DNA from: Rheinheimera sp.
Lineage (GTDB): Bacteria > Pseudomonadota > Gammaproteobacteria > Enterobacterales > Alteromonadaceae
NCBI RefSeq assembly: GCF_020217005.1
Contig: NZ_JAIWOI010000311.1
Span: 1-10,000, forward strand
Direction: 5' to 3'
Length of the DNA stretch: 10,000 nucleotides
Every line of letters starts with the position of its first letter. Within the stretch, counting starts at the first letter, position 1. Below the pieces are notes generated by a model. It had not been told where the DNA came from. It ran no database searches and was given only the letters and a program-made list of their open reading frames with translations. The translations under genes and the position numbers were made by a program. Shown in pieces: positions 1-5,713 of this stretch.

Positions 1-11
1 CATTTTTTCAT
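1..11 (-). CDS. Start of an unidentified leftward gene (partial)
   Basis: On the minus strand an ATG at 11-9 is followed by two lysine codons (Met-Lys-Lys) before the window ends. An AAGGA Shine-Dalgarno sequence (plus positions 22-26) lies 10 nt upstream, which supports a true start. The alternative ATG at 22-20 hits a stop after four codons. Met-Lys-Lys is a common beginning for signal peptides and lipoproteins, but the product cannot be named from three codons. The gene lies downstream of slyD in the same orientation, separated by a terminator and a repeat element, so it probably has its own promoter. Confidence 0.4.
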
Positions 12-45
12 TGTGCAGTCATCCTTTTAATTGTTCTAAATCTAA

Positions 46-224
46 TACCCAAAGTAATTGATGTTGCAGCGCGACGACAAGTGAGCGATACCCCAGGAGC
101 ATAGTAGTCCTATGTGTAATTGGATTGAAGCGAGAACTCGCAGCTCATACCAATCATCACATGCCACAAACTACTGGGACGAGTAGCGCAGTCAACAAAG
201 CTGCAGCTTCAAGTACGCAGGGTA
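46..224. repeat. MITE-like palindromic repeat, copy 1 (interrupted)
   Basis: The ends are imperfect inverted repeats. The left arm 46-70 (begins TACCC, ends TTGCAGC) matches the reverse complement of 200-224 (ends GCAGGGTA) at 19 of 25 positions. The centre holds an inner hairpin, CATAG (100-104) with CTATG (110-114), and an outer pair, CCCAG (92-96) with CTGGG (174-178). The same order of blocks occurs at 4189-4314, so this is a dispersed family. This copy carries about 56 extra bases (roughly 117-172) between the two hairpin arms; without them it would be about 123 bp, close to copy 2. There is no coding capacity for a transposase, so any movement would need an enzyme supplied elsewhere (inference). 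Confidence 0.8.
117..172. other. Extra segment inside repeat copy 1
   Basis: This stretch has no counterpart in copy 2 if the ACTGGG at 173-178 is aligned with ATTGGG of copy 2. Its first part, with GCGAG at 130-134 and CGCAG at 139-143, itself resembles the copy 2 segment at 4267-4280. The extra DNA may therefore be a diverged partial duplication of the element, or the remains of a second copy nested in the first. ATACCAA at 148-154 resembles the outer end of copy 2, which also suggests a nested fragment. Exact boundaries are uncertain. Confidence 0.45.
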
Positions 225-259
225 AAACAAAACGGAGCTATATAGCTCCGTTTTGTTTT
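224..259 (-). terminator. Perfect palindromic terminator after slyD
   Basis: Positions 224-259 form an uninterrupted inverted repeat, with each base pairing outward from a centre at 241/242. The core is CGGAGCTATATAGCTCCG (233-250), flanked by A-rich and T-rich arms. It begins 4 bp beyond the slyD stop codon. Read on the minus strand, the GC-rich stem is followed by TTTTGTTTTA, as expected for an intrinsic terminator. Because the sequence is symmetrical it could also stop rightward transcription. Its outer base coincides with the end of repeat copy 1. Confidence 0.85.
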
Positions 260-263
260 TTGC

Positions 264-749
264 TTAGTGACCAGCGTGGCCGTCTAAACCATGCACATGG
301 CCATGCGCCAGTTCTTCGTCCGTAGCATCGCGGACTAAAACCACTTCCACATCAAAAGTCAGATCAATGCCTGACAGAGGGTGGTTACCATCTACTACAA
401 CTTCATCTTCTGTGACATCTAATACAATGACAGATTGCTCACGGCCGTCCGGACCAGCAGCGCGGAAGCGCATGCCAACCTGAACGTCCATGCCTTCGAA
501 TAAGTTGCGTGGTACCGCCTGAGTTAACTCATCATGACGATCGCCATAGGCTTCTGCCGCAGGAACTTCGGCTTTGAATTTATCACCTACGGTCTTACCT
601 AATAAAGCCTGCTCTAAACCGTGAATTAAAGCGCCTGTGCCAAAAATAAACACCAGCGGTTCTCCGCCAGCTGAACTATCTAATTCGTTGCCTGCTTTGT
701 CAGCCACAGTGTAATGAATGGCGACTACTTTTTCTGCTTGTATGCTCAT
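264..749 (-). CDS. slyD: SlyD-like FKBP-type peptidyl-prolyl cis-trans isomerase
   Basis: This is a cytoplasmic prolyl isomerase and folding chaperone of the SlyD family (161 aa). The FKBP core is formed by residues about 1-69 and 121-145, with a GNHPLSG motif at 121-127. The insert-in-flap chaperone domain lies between them (about 70-120) and follows the AYG at 67-69. The C-terminus is histidine-rich (His149, 151, 153, 158, 161), consistent with the nickel/metal-binding tail of SlyD, though much shorter than in E. coli (196 aa) and without its cysteines. The start ATG has GAGG 5 nt upstream, lying in the 11-bp gap after the ygfZ stop, so the two genes are probably cotranscribed. A strong intrinsic terminator follows at once. 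Other short SlyD/FkpB-like proteins are alternatives, but the full insert domain and the His tail favour SlyD. Confidence 0.9.
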   Translation of the reverse strand: MSIQAEKVVAIHYTVADKAGNELDSSAGGEPLVFIFGTGALIHGLEQALLGKTVGDKFKAEVPAAEAYGDRHDELTQAVPRNLFEGMDVQVGMRFRAAGPDGREQSVIVLDVTEDEVVVDGNHPLSGIDLTFDVEVVLVRDATDEELAHGHVHGLDGHAGH

Positions 750-760
750 GCAAACCTCAG

Positions 761-1735
761 TTACGCGAGTGAATAGGGCAAAGGTGATATGACTAAAACC
801 GATGCATCCGAAGTTGCTAATCGCAGTGGATCAGCTGGGTTAATATCGTTCGGTAATACCGCCAACACCCAAAGTTGCCCCTGAATATTCACCGCATTAA
901 TGACCTGGCCAACCCGGCGCCAGTTTTCCGACCATTGTACTTCAATATCCGTACCACTGGCCGGAGTTTCCTCAGTTTGTCCTTTGAGGATATAAGCTGC
1001 CCTTTTATTTTTACCCAGATATTTCATTCGGGCCACAGTTTCCTGCCCGATGTAACAACCTTTGGTAAAACTAATGGCGTTGATACTTTGTAGATTCAGC
1101 ATTTGTGGCACATATTCGCCAATCACAGCCTGCTCAAGATAGGAAAAACCTTGCTGAATATGTTGAGCTAACCACAAGGTTGGAGCCGCAAGCTGGCTGC
1201 TTTGTTCCGTCAATAATCGCTTCGCATGAGCAAAATCAATCACTAATAAATAATGCTCATCGGCCAAACGCAACAATTTTCCGCCAGCCACAGGGCTCAA
1301 CTGACCGGTCGCTGTGGGTTGGTCGTAGCCCAATCGCTGCAGCAGAGCTGCGGTGCCTGCGCCACTGATACCCAAAATAGCCAGACTGTCATGCCCGGAT
1401 TCAAAACTGACTTTGGAAAATACGCCAAACTTTTTCAATTGGGTGGCTGAGGCTTGCAGTTCGTCACGAAAGCCTATGTACCAAAGAGCATCGCCTTCAG
1501 CACAGAGATAAAACTGGCCCCACATTTTGCCTTTTGCATCGCAATGCGCGCCACGCAGAAAATTGTCGGCAGTCAGTGAATTCAGGTCTGCTGTGACCTG
1601 ACCCTGCAGGTATTTGCGGTTATCTGGTCCTGCAATAATCAGGCTTTCGAAGCCAGGTAAAGGACTGATAAAGGCGCCTTGTATCGACGTAGATAAAGAA
1701 GCGAGTTGGTCTGCACTGATCCAGGATGCTTGCAT
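761..1735 (-). CDS. ygfZ: YgfZ, folate-binding protein for Fe-S enzymes / tRNA modification
   Basis: This is a member of the GcvT-like YgfZ family (324 aa, near the E. coli length of about 326). The family signature K-G-C-Y-I-G-Q-E is at residues 225-232 with the conserved cysteine at 227, preceded by the typical E-Y-V-P-Q-M-L-N-L (207-215). Family knowledge: YgfZ binds tetrahydrofolate and is needed for the activity of certain Fe-S enzymes, including MiaB, which methylthiolates tRNA. The ATG at 1735 is a reasonable start, although the ribosome-binding site is weak (AAGAGA about 10 nt upstream). The gene is divergent from sdhE and is followed 11 bp later by slyD. An association with sdhE makes sense, since both assist cofactor-bearing enzymes (inference). 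Confidence 0.93.
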   Translation of the reverse strand: MQASWISADQLASLSTSIQGAFISPLPGFESLIIAGPDNRKYLQGQVTADLNSLTADNFLRGAHCDAKGKMWGQFYLCAEGDALWYIGFRDELQASATQLKKFGVFSKVSFESGHDSLAILGISGAGTAALLQRLGYDQPTATGQLSPVAGGKLLRLADEHYLLVIDFAHAKRLLTEQSSQLAAPTLWLAQHIQQGFSYLEQAVIGEYVPQMLNLQSINAISFTKGCYIGQETVARMKYLGKNKRAAYILKGQTEETPASGTDIEVQWSENWRRVGQVINAVNIQGQLWVLAVLPNDINPADPLRLATSDASVLVISPLPYSLA

Positions 1736-1764
1736 AAGGGTAAGTCTCTTAAAATACTAAGTCG

Positions 1765-1793
1765 ATCATTGGGGGATTTGGTCAAAAGCTCAA
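1765..1793 (-). promoter_or_regulatory. Possible sigma-70 promoter for ygfZ-slyD
   Basis: Read on the minus strand, TTGAGC (plus 1788-1793) stands 17 bp from AATGAT (plus 1765-1770). Each box matches four of six consensus bases, and the pair lies about 30 bp upstream of the ygfZ start. The spacing is ideal but the boxes are only fair. Confidence 0.35.
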
Positions 1794-1810
1794 CCCCTGG
1801 ATGGTTTTTT

Positions 1811-1819
1811 TGTTAGAAT
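1811..1819 (+). promoter_or_regulatory. Extended -10 promoter for sdhE-ygfX
   Basis: TGT directly followed by TAGAAT (five of six bases of the -10 consensus) makes an extended -10 element. No good -35 box is present 16-18 bp upstream, which is acceptable for this promoter type. Transcription would begin near 1826, giving a leader of about 50 nt before sdhE. Confidence 0.45.
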
Positions 1820-1846
1820 CTGGCCACTATCGAAGCTGTTCGCACT

Positions 1847-1874
1847 GCTGCAGCCTCAAGAACGAGAGGTAAAA
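1847..1874 (+). repeat. Solo right end of the palindromic repeat, at the sdhE ribosome-binding site
   Basis: These 28 bases, from GCTGCAGC to GGTAAAA, match the right end of repeat copy 1 and its flank (200-227) at 23 of 28 positions without gaps. The AAGAAC variant at 1858-1863 also agrees with copy 2 (4300-4305). No left arm is visible upstream, so this would be a remnant. It includes AGAGG (1865-1869), the Shine-Dalgarno sequence 5 nt before the sdhE start. Confidence 0.5.
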
Positions 1875-2126
1875 ATGAAAGAACTAATGGGTAAACCCCG
1901 CCTGCGTTGGGCTTGCCGTCGTGGCATGCTGGAGCTGGACGTGTTGTTGGCACCTTTTGTCGAGGAAGGTTATGACGCCTTAACTGAGGCGCAAAAATAT
2001 ACCTTTGAAGCCTTGTTGGCCTGTGATGATCCTGATTTATTCGCCTGGTTTATGGGCCATGGCCAATCCGCAGATGCAGAGCTGCAAGCTATGGTGAACA
2101 TCATTGTCAACAGAGTACGAGTATAA
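1875..2126 (+). CDS. sdhE: SdhE, FAD assembly factor for succinate dehydrogenase
   Basis: This is a small cytoplasmic protein (83 aa) of the SdhE/YgfY (also CptB, DUF339) family. The diagnostic R-G-x-x-E motif is present as R16-G-M-L-E20, needed in family members for attaching FAD covalently to SdhA and for activating FrdA. Length and the acidic helical composition are typical. The start ATG has AGAGG 5 nt upstream. The neighbour ygfX begins inside this gene, overlapping by 23 bp, which is the usual sdhE-ygfX pairing and suggests translational coupling. The same protein was earlier described as the antitoxin of a CptBA toxin-antitoxin pair; the flavinylation role is better supported. Confidence 0.95.
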   Translation: MKELMGKPRLRWACRRGMLELDVLLAPFVEEGYDALTEAQKYTFEALLACDDPDLFAWFMGHGQSADAELQAMVNIIVNRVRV

Positions 2127-2550
2127 CCTTAGCTTTGTTCCATCCCGCATGCGCCGGTTCGTTTATCTGGCGCAAAGTTTGTTTATTCTGCTTATTTTTC
2201 TGTTGCAGCCTTTTTATGCTTTGTGGTGGATGTTGTTGTGGCCTTGGTTGTTTTTCTGTTTTTATCAACTGCTGCGGCAATGGCAAGAGCCAGTCAAAGC
2301 CAGATTATTGTTTTTAGGCGAAAAGGGCGAAATGCAGTGGTGGCAGGATGAACTGCCTGCCGGACAGTTGTTGGCCGATTCTTTAGTGTCTCAGTTGGGT
2401 ATATGGCTGCGCTGGCAGGACACAGAGCAACGACCTCAGCAGTTATGGCTCTACAGGGACAACTTATCTGAAGAACATTTTCGTAGTCTGGCACGAGTGT
2501 GCCAGACGGTGAAATGGCAGCAACAGCCAGGTTCAGCGAACCGGAGTTAA
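2104..2550 (+). CDS. ygfX: YgfX/CptA-family inner-membrane protein
   Basis: This 148-aa protein has two hydrophobic segments near the N-terminus (about residues 19-34 and 37-57), rich in Leu, Phe and Trp, followed by a cytoplasmic tail with the L-x-W-x-x-x pattern seen in YgfX. Position directly after sdhE supports the assignment. I chose the TTG at 2104 because GGTGA (2093-2097) lies 6 nt before it and the extra residues resemble the N-terminus of E. coli YgfX. The first ATG (2149) has no ribosome-binding site and would begin just before the first membrane segment. In E. coli the protein was reported as a toxin (CptA) acting on MreB/FtsZ; this remains debated. Its end overlaps the end of nadB by 18 bp. 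Confidence 0.82.
   Translation: MSTEYEYNLSFVPSRMRRFVYLAQSLFILLIFLLQPFYALWWMLLWPWLFFCFYQLLRQWQEPVKARLLFLGEKGEMQWWQDELPAGQLLADSLVSQLGIWLRWQDTEQRPQQLWLYRDNLSEEHFRSLARVCQTVKWQQQPGSANRS
2486..2507. terminator. Strong hairpin in the 3' end of ygfX, downstream of nadB
   Basis: GTCTGGCAC (2486-2494) pairs perfectly with GTGCCAGAC (2499-2507) around a four-base loop, GAGT. The hairpin lies inside the ygfX coding sequence. It begins 26 nt after the nadB stop on the minus strand, where a terminator for nadB would be expected. There is no T-tract on either side, so it is not a standard intrinsic terminator. It may stabilise the nadB mRNA end or assist termination of the convergent transcripts (inference). 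Confidence 0.5.
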
Positions 2551-4137
2551 AATGGTTGGAGTGGGCTGCGCCAACTGCTCCGGATAATCCAGATTATAGT
2601 GCAGGCCCCGGCTTTCTTTACGCGCCATAGCGCTGCGAATAATCAGTTCAGCCACCATAGTTAAATTACGTAATTCCAGAAGGTTATTACTGACGCGGAA
2701 GTTACGGTAATAGTCCTGAATTTCACGTTGTAACAATTCCACTCTGTGCAAAGCACGTTCCAGCCGCTTTTCGGTGCGGACTATGCCAACATAGTCCCAC
2801 ATAAACAGGCGCAATTCATGCCAGTTGTGAGTAATCACTACTTCTTCATCCGAGTCAATAACACGGCTTTCATCCCAGCAAGGCAGTTCTGTGACTAAGC
2901 GGGTCGAGTCCAGTTGAAGTTTAATATGCCGTGCTGCGGCTTGAGCAAAGACCACACATTCCAACAGAGAGTTACTCGCCATTCGATTAGCGCCGTGCAA
3001 TCCGGTGTAGGCCACTTCTCCTACAGCATACAGATTATCAATATCGGTTTGGCCATTCAGGTTGGTCATTACACCACCGCAGGTGTAATGCGCTGCCGGC
3101 ACTACAGGAATAGGCTGTTTGGTGATATCGATGCCGACACTTAAACATTTGGCGTAAATAGTCGGGAAATGCTCAATGATAAAGTCTTTTGGTTTGTGGC
3201 TGATATCCAGGTATACACAGTGAGCACCTAACTTCTTCATTTCATAGTCGATGGCACGCGCCACTATGTCTCGTGGTGCTAATTCAGCCCTTTCATCAAA
3301 ATCCGGCATAAATCGGCTGCCGTCAGGTCGCTTTAAATAAGCGCCCTCACCCCGCATGGCTTCGGTGATCAGATAATTCTGCGCTTCAGGATGATACAAG
3401 CTAGTGGGGTGGAATTGATTAAATTCCATATTGGCTACACTACAACCGGCACGCCATGCCATAGCTATACCATCACCGCTGGCGACGTCGGGGTTGCTGG
3501 TATACAAATACACTTTACTGGCACCGCCTGTTGCCAGAGCCACACATTTAGCCCCTATGACCTCCACATGCTCCTCGTCTCGGTTCCAGACATAAGCACC
3601 GTGGCATTTTTGTTCTGCTAATCCGAGTTTTTTTGACGTGATCAAATCAATAGCGTTGTAGTTTTCCAGCAACTGAATATTGGGGTGGCCTTTAACTTGC
3701 TCAACCAGTGTGATTTGTACTGCTCTGCCAGTCGCGTCAGCAGCGTGCAAAATACGTCTGTGGCTATGGCCACCTTCGCGGGTCAGGTGGTATTTCAGGA
3801 CACCGTCTTCATCTTTGTATTGATCAAAAGGCACACCCTGAGCTATTAACCATTCCATCGCATCTTTGGCGTGCTCAGCGGTAAATTGCACCGCGGCGGC
3901 TTCACACAGACCTGCGCCAGCTATTAAAGTGTCATTAACATGAGAAGCTATGCTGTCGTTTTCATCAAAAACCGCTGCTATGCCACCTTGTGCGTACAGG
4001 GTCGAACCTTCACGTAACGGGCCCTTACTCAGCACTATTACTTTGGCACTGTCGGCCAGATGCAAAGCCAGCGATAAACCCGCAGCGCCGCTGCCGATAA
4101 TTAATACGTCACAAAGATGTTTTTTTTGTTGTTGCAT
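2533..4137 (-). CDS. nadB: L-aspartate oxidase NadB
   Basis: This flavoenzyme oxidises L-aspartate to iminoaspartate, the first step of de novo NAD synthesis with NadA. The N-terminus carries the dinucleotide-binding G-S-G-A-A-G (residues 15-20), followed by [12 protein letters not shown]. The family signature [19 protein letters not shown] includes the catalytic glutamate at 121, and HYTCGGVM and [15 protein letters not shown] occur later. Length (534 aa) is near E. coli NadB (540). Where SdhA/FrdA have the FAD-linking His before T-x-x-A-Q-G-G, this protein has Ser45, as expected for non-covalent FAD. I chose the ATG at 4137; an in-frame GTG at 4146 would add three residues, and neither has a clear ribosome-binding site. 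The gene is convergent with ygfX and divergent from rpoE. Confidence 0.96.
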   Translation of the reverse strand: MQQQKKHLCDVLIIGSGAAGLSLALHLADSAKVIVLSKGPLREGSTLYAQGGIAAVFDENDSIASHVNDTLIAGAGLCEAAAVQFTAEHAKDAMEWLIAQGVPFDQYKDEDGVLKYHLTREGGHSHRRILHAADATGRAVQITLVEQVKGHPNIQLLENYNAIDLITSKKLGLAEQKCHGAYVWNRDEEHVEVIGAKCVALATGGASKVYLYTSNPDVASGDGIAMAWRAGCSVANMEFNQFHPTSLYHPEAQNYLITEAMRGEGAYLKRPDGSRFMPDFDERAELAPRDIVARAIDYEMKKLGAHCVYLDISHKPKDFIIEHFPTIYAKCLSVGIDITKQPIPVVPAAHYTCGGVMTNLNGQTDIDNLYAVGEVAYTGLHGANRMASNSLLECVVFAQAAARHIKLQLDSTRLVTELPCWDESRVIDSDEEVVITHNWHELRLFMWDYVGIVRTEKRLERALHRVELLQREIQDYYRNFRVSNNLLELRNLTMVAELIIRSAMARKESRGLHYNLDYPEQLAQPTPTILTPVR

Positions 4138-4186
4138 GGGATACACTTATTCAGTCAAAAACACATAAATGTCTGTAATTTGGGTC

Positions 4187-4195
4187 TTTATACCA
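4187..4195 (-). promoter_or_regulatory. Extended -10 promoter for nadB formed by the repeat end
   Basis: On the minus strand, TGG followed by TATAAA (five of six consensus bases) makes an extended -10 element, about 50 bp upstream of the nadB start. It straddles the left end of repeat copy 2, whose terminal TATACC reads as GGTATA on this strand. No convincing -35 box lies 17 bp further up. No other candidate of this quality is seen between the repeat and nadB. Confidence 0.45.
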
Positions 4196-4314
4196 AGGTA
4201 ATTGAAGTGGCAGTGCGGCGACAAGCGCACGGGACCCCATGAACATAGTGAAGCTATGTGATTGGGGCGAGTATACGCAGACAACAAAACTGCGGCTTCA
4301 AGAACCAAGGTATA
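4189..4314. repeat. MITE-like palindromic repeat, copy 2 (intact)
   Basis: This is a 126-bp element whose ends, 4189-4214 and 4289-4314, are inverted repeats matching at 20 of 26 positions (outermost TATACC and GGTATA). In the middle, ACATAG (4243-4248) pairs with CTATGT (4254-4259) around a five-base loop, and CCCCA (4235-4239) pairs with TGGGG (4263-4267). The blocks GCGACAAG, ACCCCA, CATAGT, CTATGTG, CAACAAA and GCTTCAAG appear in the same order as in copy 1. It fills much of the nadB/rpoE divergent gap and contains no open frame of note. Confidence 0.82.
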
Positions 4315-4366
4315 TACGCTACTTTTCGGCAACCGGCCGTTCGATTTGCGGCAAATTGTAACTTTT

Positions 4367-4396
4367 TTTACTTATTCGCAGAACTATTCATATAGC
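4367..4396 (+). promoter_or_regulatory. Weak candidate promoter for rpoE
   Basis: TTTACT (4367-4372) and TATAGC (4391-4396) are 18 bp apart, and each matches four of six sigma-70 consensus bases. They lie in the AT-rich stretch about 80 bp upstream of rpoE. A sigma-E-like -35 (GTAACTT, 4358-4364) is also present but has no matching -10 at the right distance. The true promoter is uncertain. Confidence 0.28.
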
Positions 4397-4473
4397 TTCC
4401 GGTCATAAGGGTACGCTTGACGAGCGCCAGTTGCAAAAAGAAAGTAGTATTTAGCATTAGGGGAAAGGCTCGG

Positions 4474-5049
4474 ATGAGCGAGCAAGAATTGGATTGGCAG
4501 ATTGTCCAGCGGGTACAACAAGGGGATAAAGCGGCGTTTAATCTGCTGGTTAGAAAATACCAGCATAGAATTGCGAACTTAATCTCACGTTATGTCTCTA
4601 ACCATGGCGATGTGGCGGATGTAGCTCAGGAAGCCTTTATTAAAGCTTACCGTGCTATTCCCGGCTTTCGCGGTGAGAGCGCATTTTATACCTGGTTATA
4701 CCGGATAGCTGTGAACAGCGCTAAAAATTACCTGGTAGCGACAGGACGCAAACCACCATCTACCGACGTAGATGCGGACGATGCTGAGTTTTATGACGGC
4801 AGCGATGCGTTAAAAGAGCAGGACTCTCCGGAAAAACTCTTGTTATCCGAAGAAATCCGGCATGTAGTGTTCGATACCATTGAAAAATTGCCAGACGAAT
4901 TACGCACGGCTATAACATTGCGTGAATTGGATGGTTTAAGTTACGAAGAGATTGCGGAAGTGATGGGTTGTCCTATAGGGACGGTCAGAAGCCGGATTTT
5001 CCGTGCACGTGAAGCTATTGATGCGCAGTTAAAACCGCTCATTGGTTGA
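4474..5049 (+). CDS. rpoE: RNA polymerase sigma-E factor (extracytoplasmic stress)
   Basis: This ECF sigma factor directs transcription of envelope-stress genes. At 191 aa it has the same length as E. coli RpoE and is very similar throughout. Region 2 covers about residues 23-90, with DVAQEAFIKAYRA (49-61) and the -10 recognition helix FYTWLYRIAVNSAKNYL (71-87). Region 4 covers about 130-182, with the helix-turn-helix LSYEEIAEVMGCPIGTVRSR (155-174). The ATG at 4474 (Met-Ser-Glu-Gln) is preferred over a TTG 57 bp upstream in the same frame because it matches the family N-terminus and has AAAGG 5 nt before it. It leads an operon with its own regulators rseA, rseB and rseC, the standard autoregulated arrangement. 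Confidence 0.97.
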   Translation: MSEQELDWQIVQRVQQGDKAAFNLLVRKYQHRIANLISRYVSNHGDVADVAQEAFIKAYRAIPGFRGESAFYTWLYRIAVNSAKNYLVATGRKPPSTDVDADDAEFYDGSDALKEQDSPEKLLLSEEIRHVVFDTIEKLPDELRTAITLRELDGLSYEEIAEVMGCPIGTVRSRIFRAREAIDAQLKPLIG

Positions 5050-5072
5050 ACCTCTACTAAACAGGAATCGGT

Positions 5073-5711
5073 ATGTTGTCAGAAAAATCAGATTGGCTCT
5101 CGGCTGCTAGTGATAACCAAGCTATAAGCCCTGAACAATTAGACAGTTTACTGCAGGACGCTGAATTACAGCGGAGCTTTGCGCGTTATCATTTGATTGG
5201 TGCTGCCATTCGAAATGAATTACCGGCTCAACTGGATATGCAGTTTGCAGATAACTTTGCCAGCCTGTTGGATCAGGAACCAGCTTATCAGTTAGAAGCC
5301 AGTGCTGCAGCGCAAAGACAAGATACACCAGTGTCATTCTGGAAAAAACTGGGTGAAGCCGCCAATACAGGTTGGTTTAAAACTGGTTTTCAAGGTGCAG
5401 TGGCGGCCAGCGTGGCGTTAATTGCCGTGTTAGGTGTGCAACAGTTCCAGGGTACTGGTCAGGATGCAGACCTGAACTCACCTCTGCCTGTATTGCAAAC
5501 TCAGCCAGTAGCTGGCTTTGCGACACCTGTGAGTTTAAGTCAGACCTCTGTTGATTCCCGTTTTGAACAGGAACAACGGCAGGCTATGTTGGAACAACAA
5601 AAACGTTTGCAGCAATTGTTGCAAGCACATCGTCAGCAGATCAGAGTGATGGAAACTGCTCAGCAGAACACTCCGCAAGCTCCAGCTGAGAAACCAATAC
5701 AAGAGCATTAA
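5073..5711 (+). CDS. rseA: RseA, membrane anti-sigma-E factor
   Basis: This single-pass inner-membrane protein holds sigma-E inactive. The cytoplasmic N-terminus (about residues 1-103) includes the family pattern R-Y-H-L-I-G-A-A-I-R (38-47). One hydrophobic segment follows (about 107-122), then a periplasmic tail. The tail contains T-P-V-S-L (151-155), equivalent to the E. coli stretch where DegS cuts between Val and Ser, so the predicted cut is Val153/Ser154. A glutamine-rich, probably coiled-coil segment (164-190) corresponds to the RseB-binding region. Length 212 aa compares with 216 in E. coli. AGGA lies 6 nt before the ATG, 23 bp after rpoE. Overall divergence from E. coli is high, as is usual for RseA, so the assignment relies on these landmarks and on position. 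Confidence 0.93.
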   Translation: MLSEKSDWLSAASDNQAISPEQLDSLLQDAELQRSFARYHLIGAAIRNELPAQLDMQFADNFASLLDQEPAYQLEASAAAQRQDTPVSFWKKLGEAANTGWFKTGFQGAVAASVALIAVLGVQQFQGTGQDADLNSPLPVLQTQPVAGFATPVSLSQTSVDSRFEQEQRQAMLEQQKRLQQLLQAHRQQIRVMETAQQNTPQAPAEKPIQEH

Positions 5712-5713
5712 AT

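Noticed and set aside
125..325. A 66-codon open frame rightward through the repeat and into slyD
   Set aside because: It starts in the extra segment of the repeat, crosses the terminator palindrome, overlaps slyD antisense, has no clear ribosome-binding site and resembles no protein.
2149..2550. Shorter ygfX starting at the first ATG
   Set aside because: There is no ribosome-binding site before it, and it would drop N-terminal residues that fit the family.
4358..4364. Sigma-E -35 box (GTAACTT) upstream of rpoE
   Set aside because: It matches six of seven consensus bases, but no TCNNA-like -10 occurs at 15-17 bp; the nearest are 11 and 23 bp away.
4417..4473. N-terminal extension of rpoE from a TTG, or a short leader gene like E. 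coli rseD
   Set aside because: The extension is absent from the family, lacks a good ribosome-binding site, and the ATG at 4474 matches RpoE exactly. No ATG or GTG occurs in 4315-4473, and the other TTG frames end quickly or have no ribosome-binding site.
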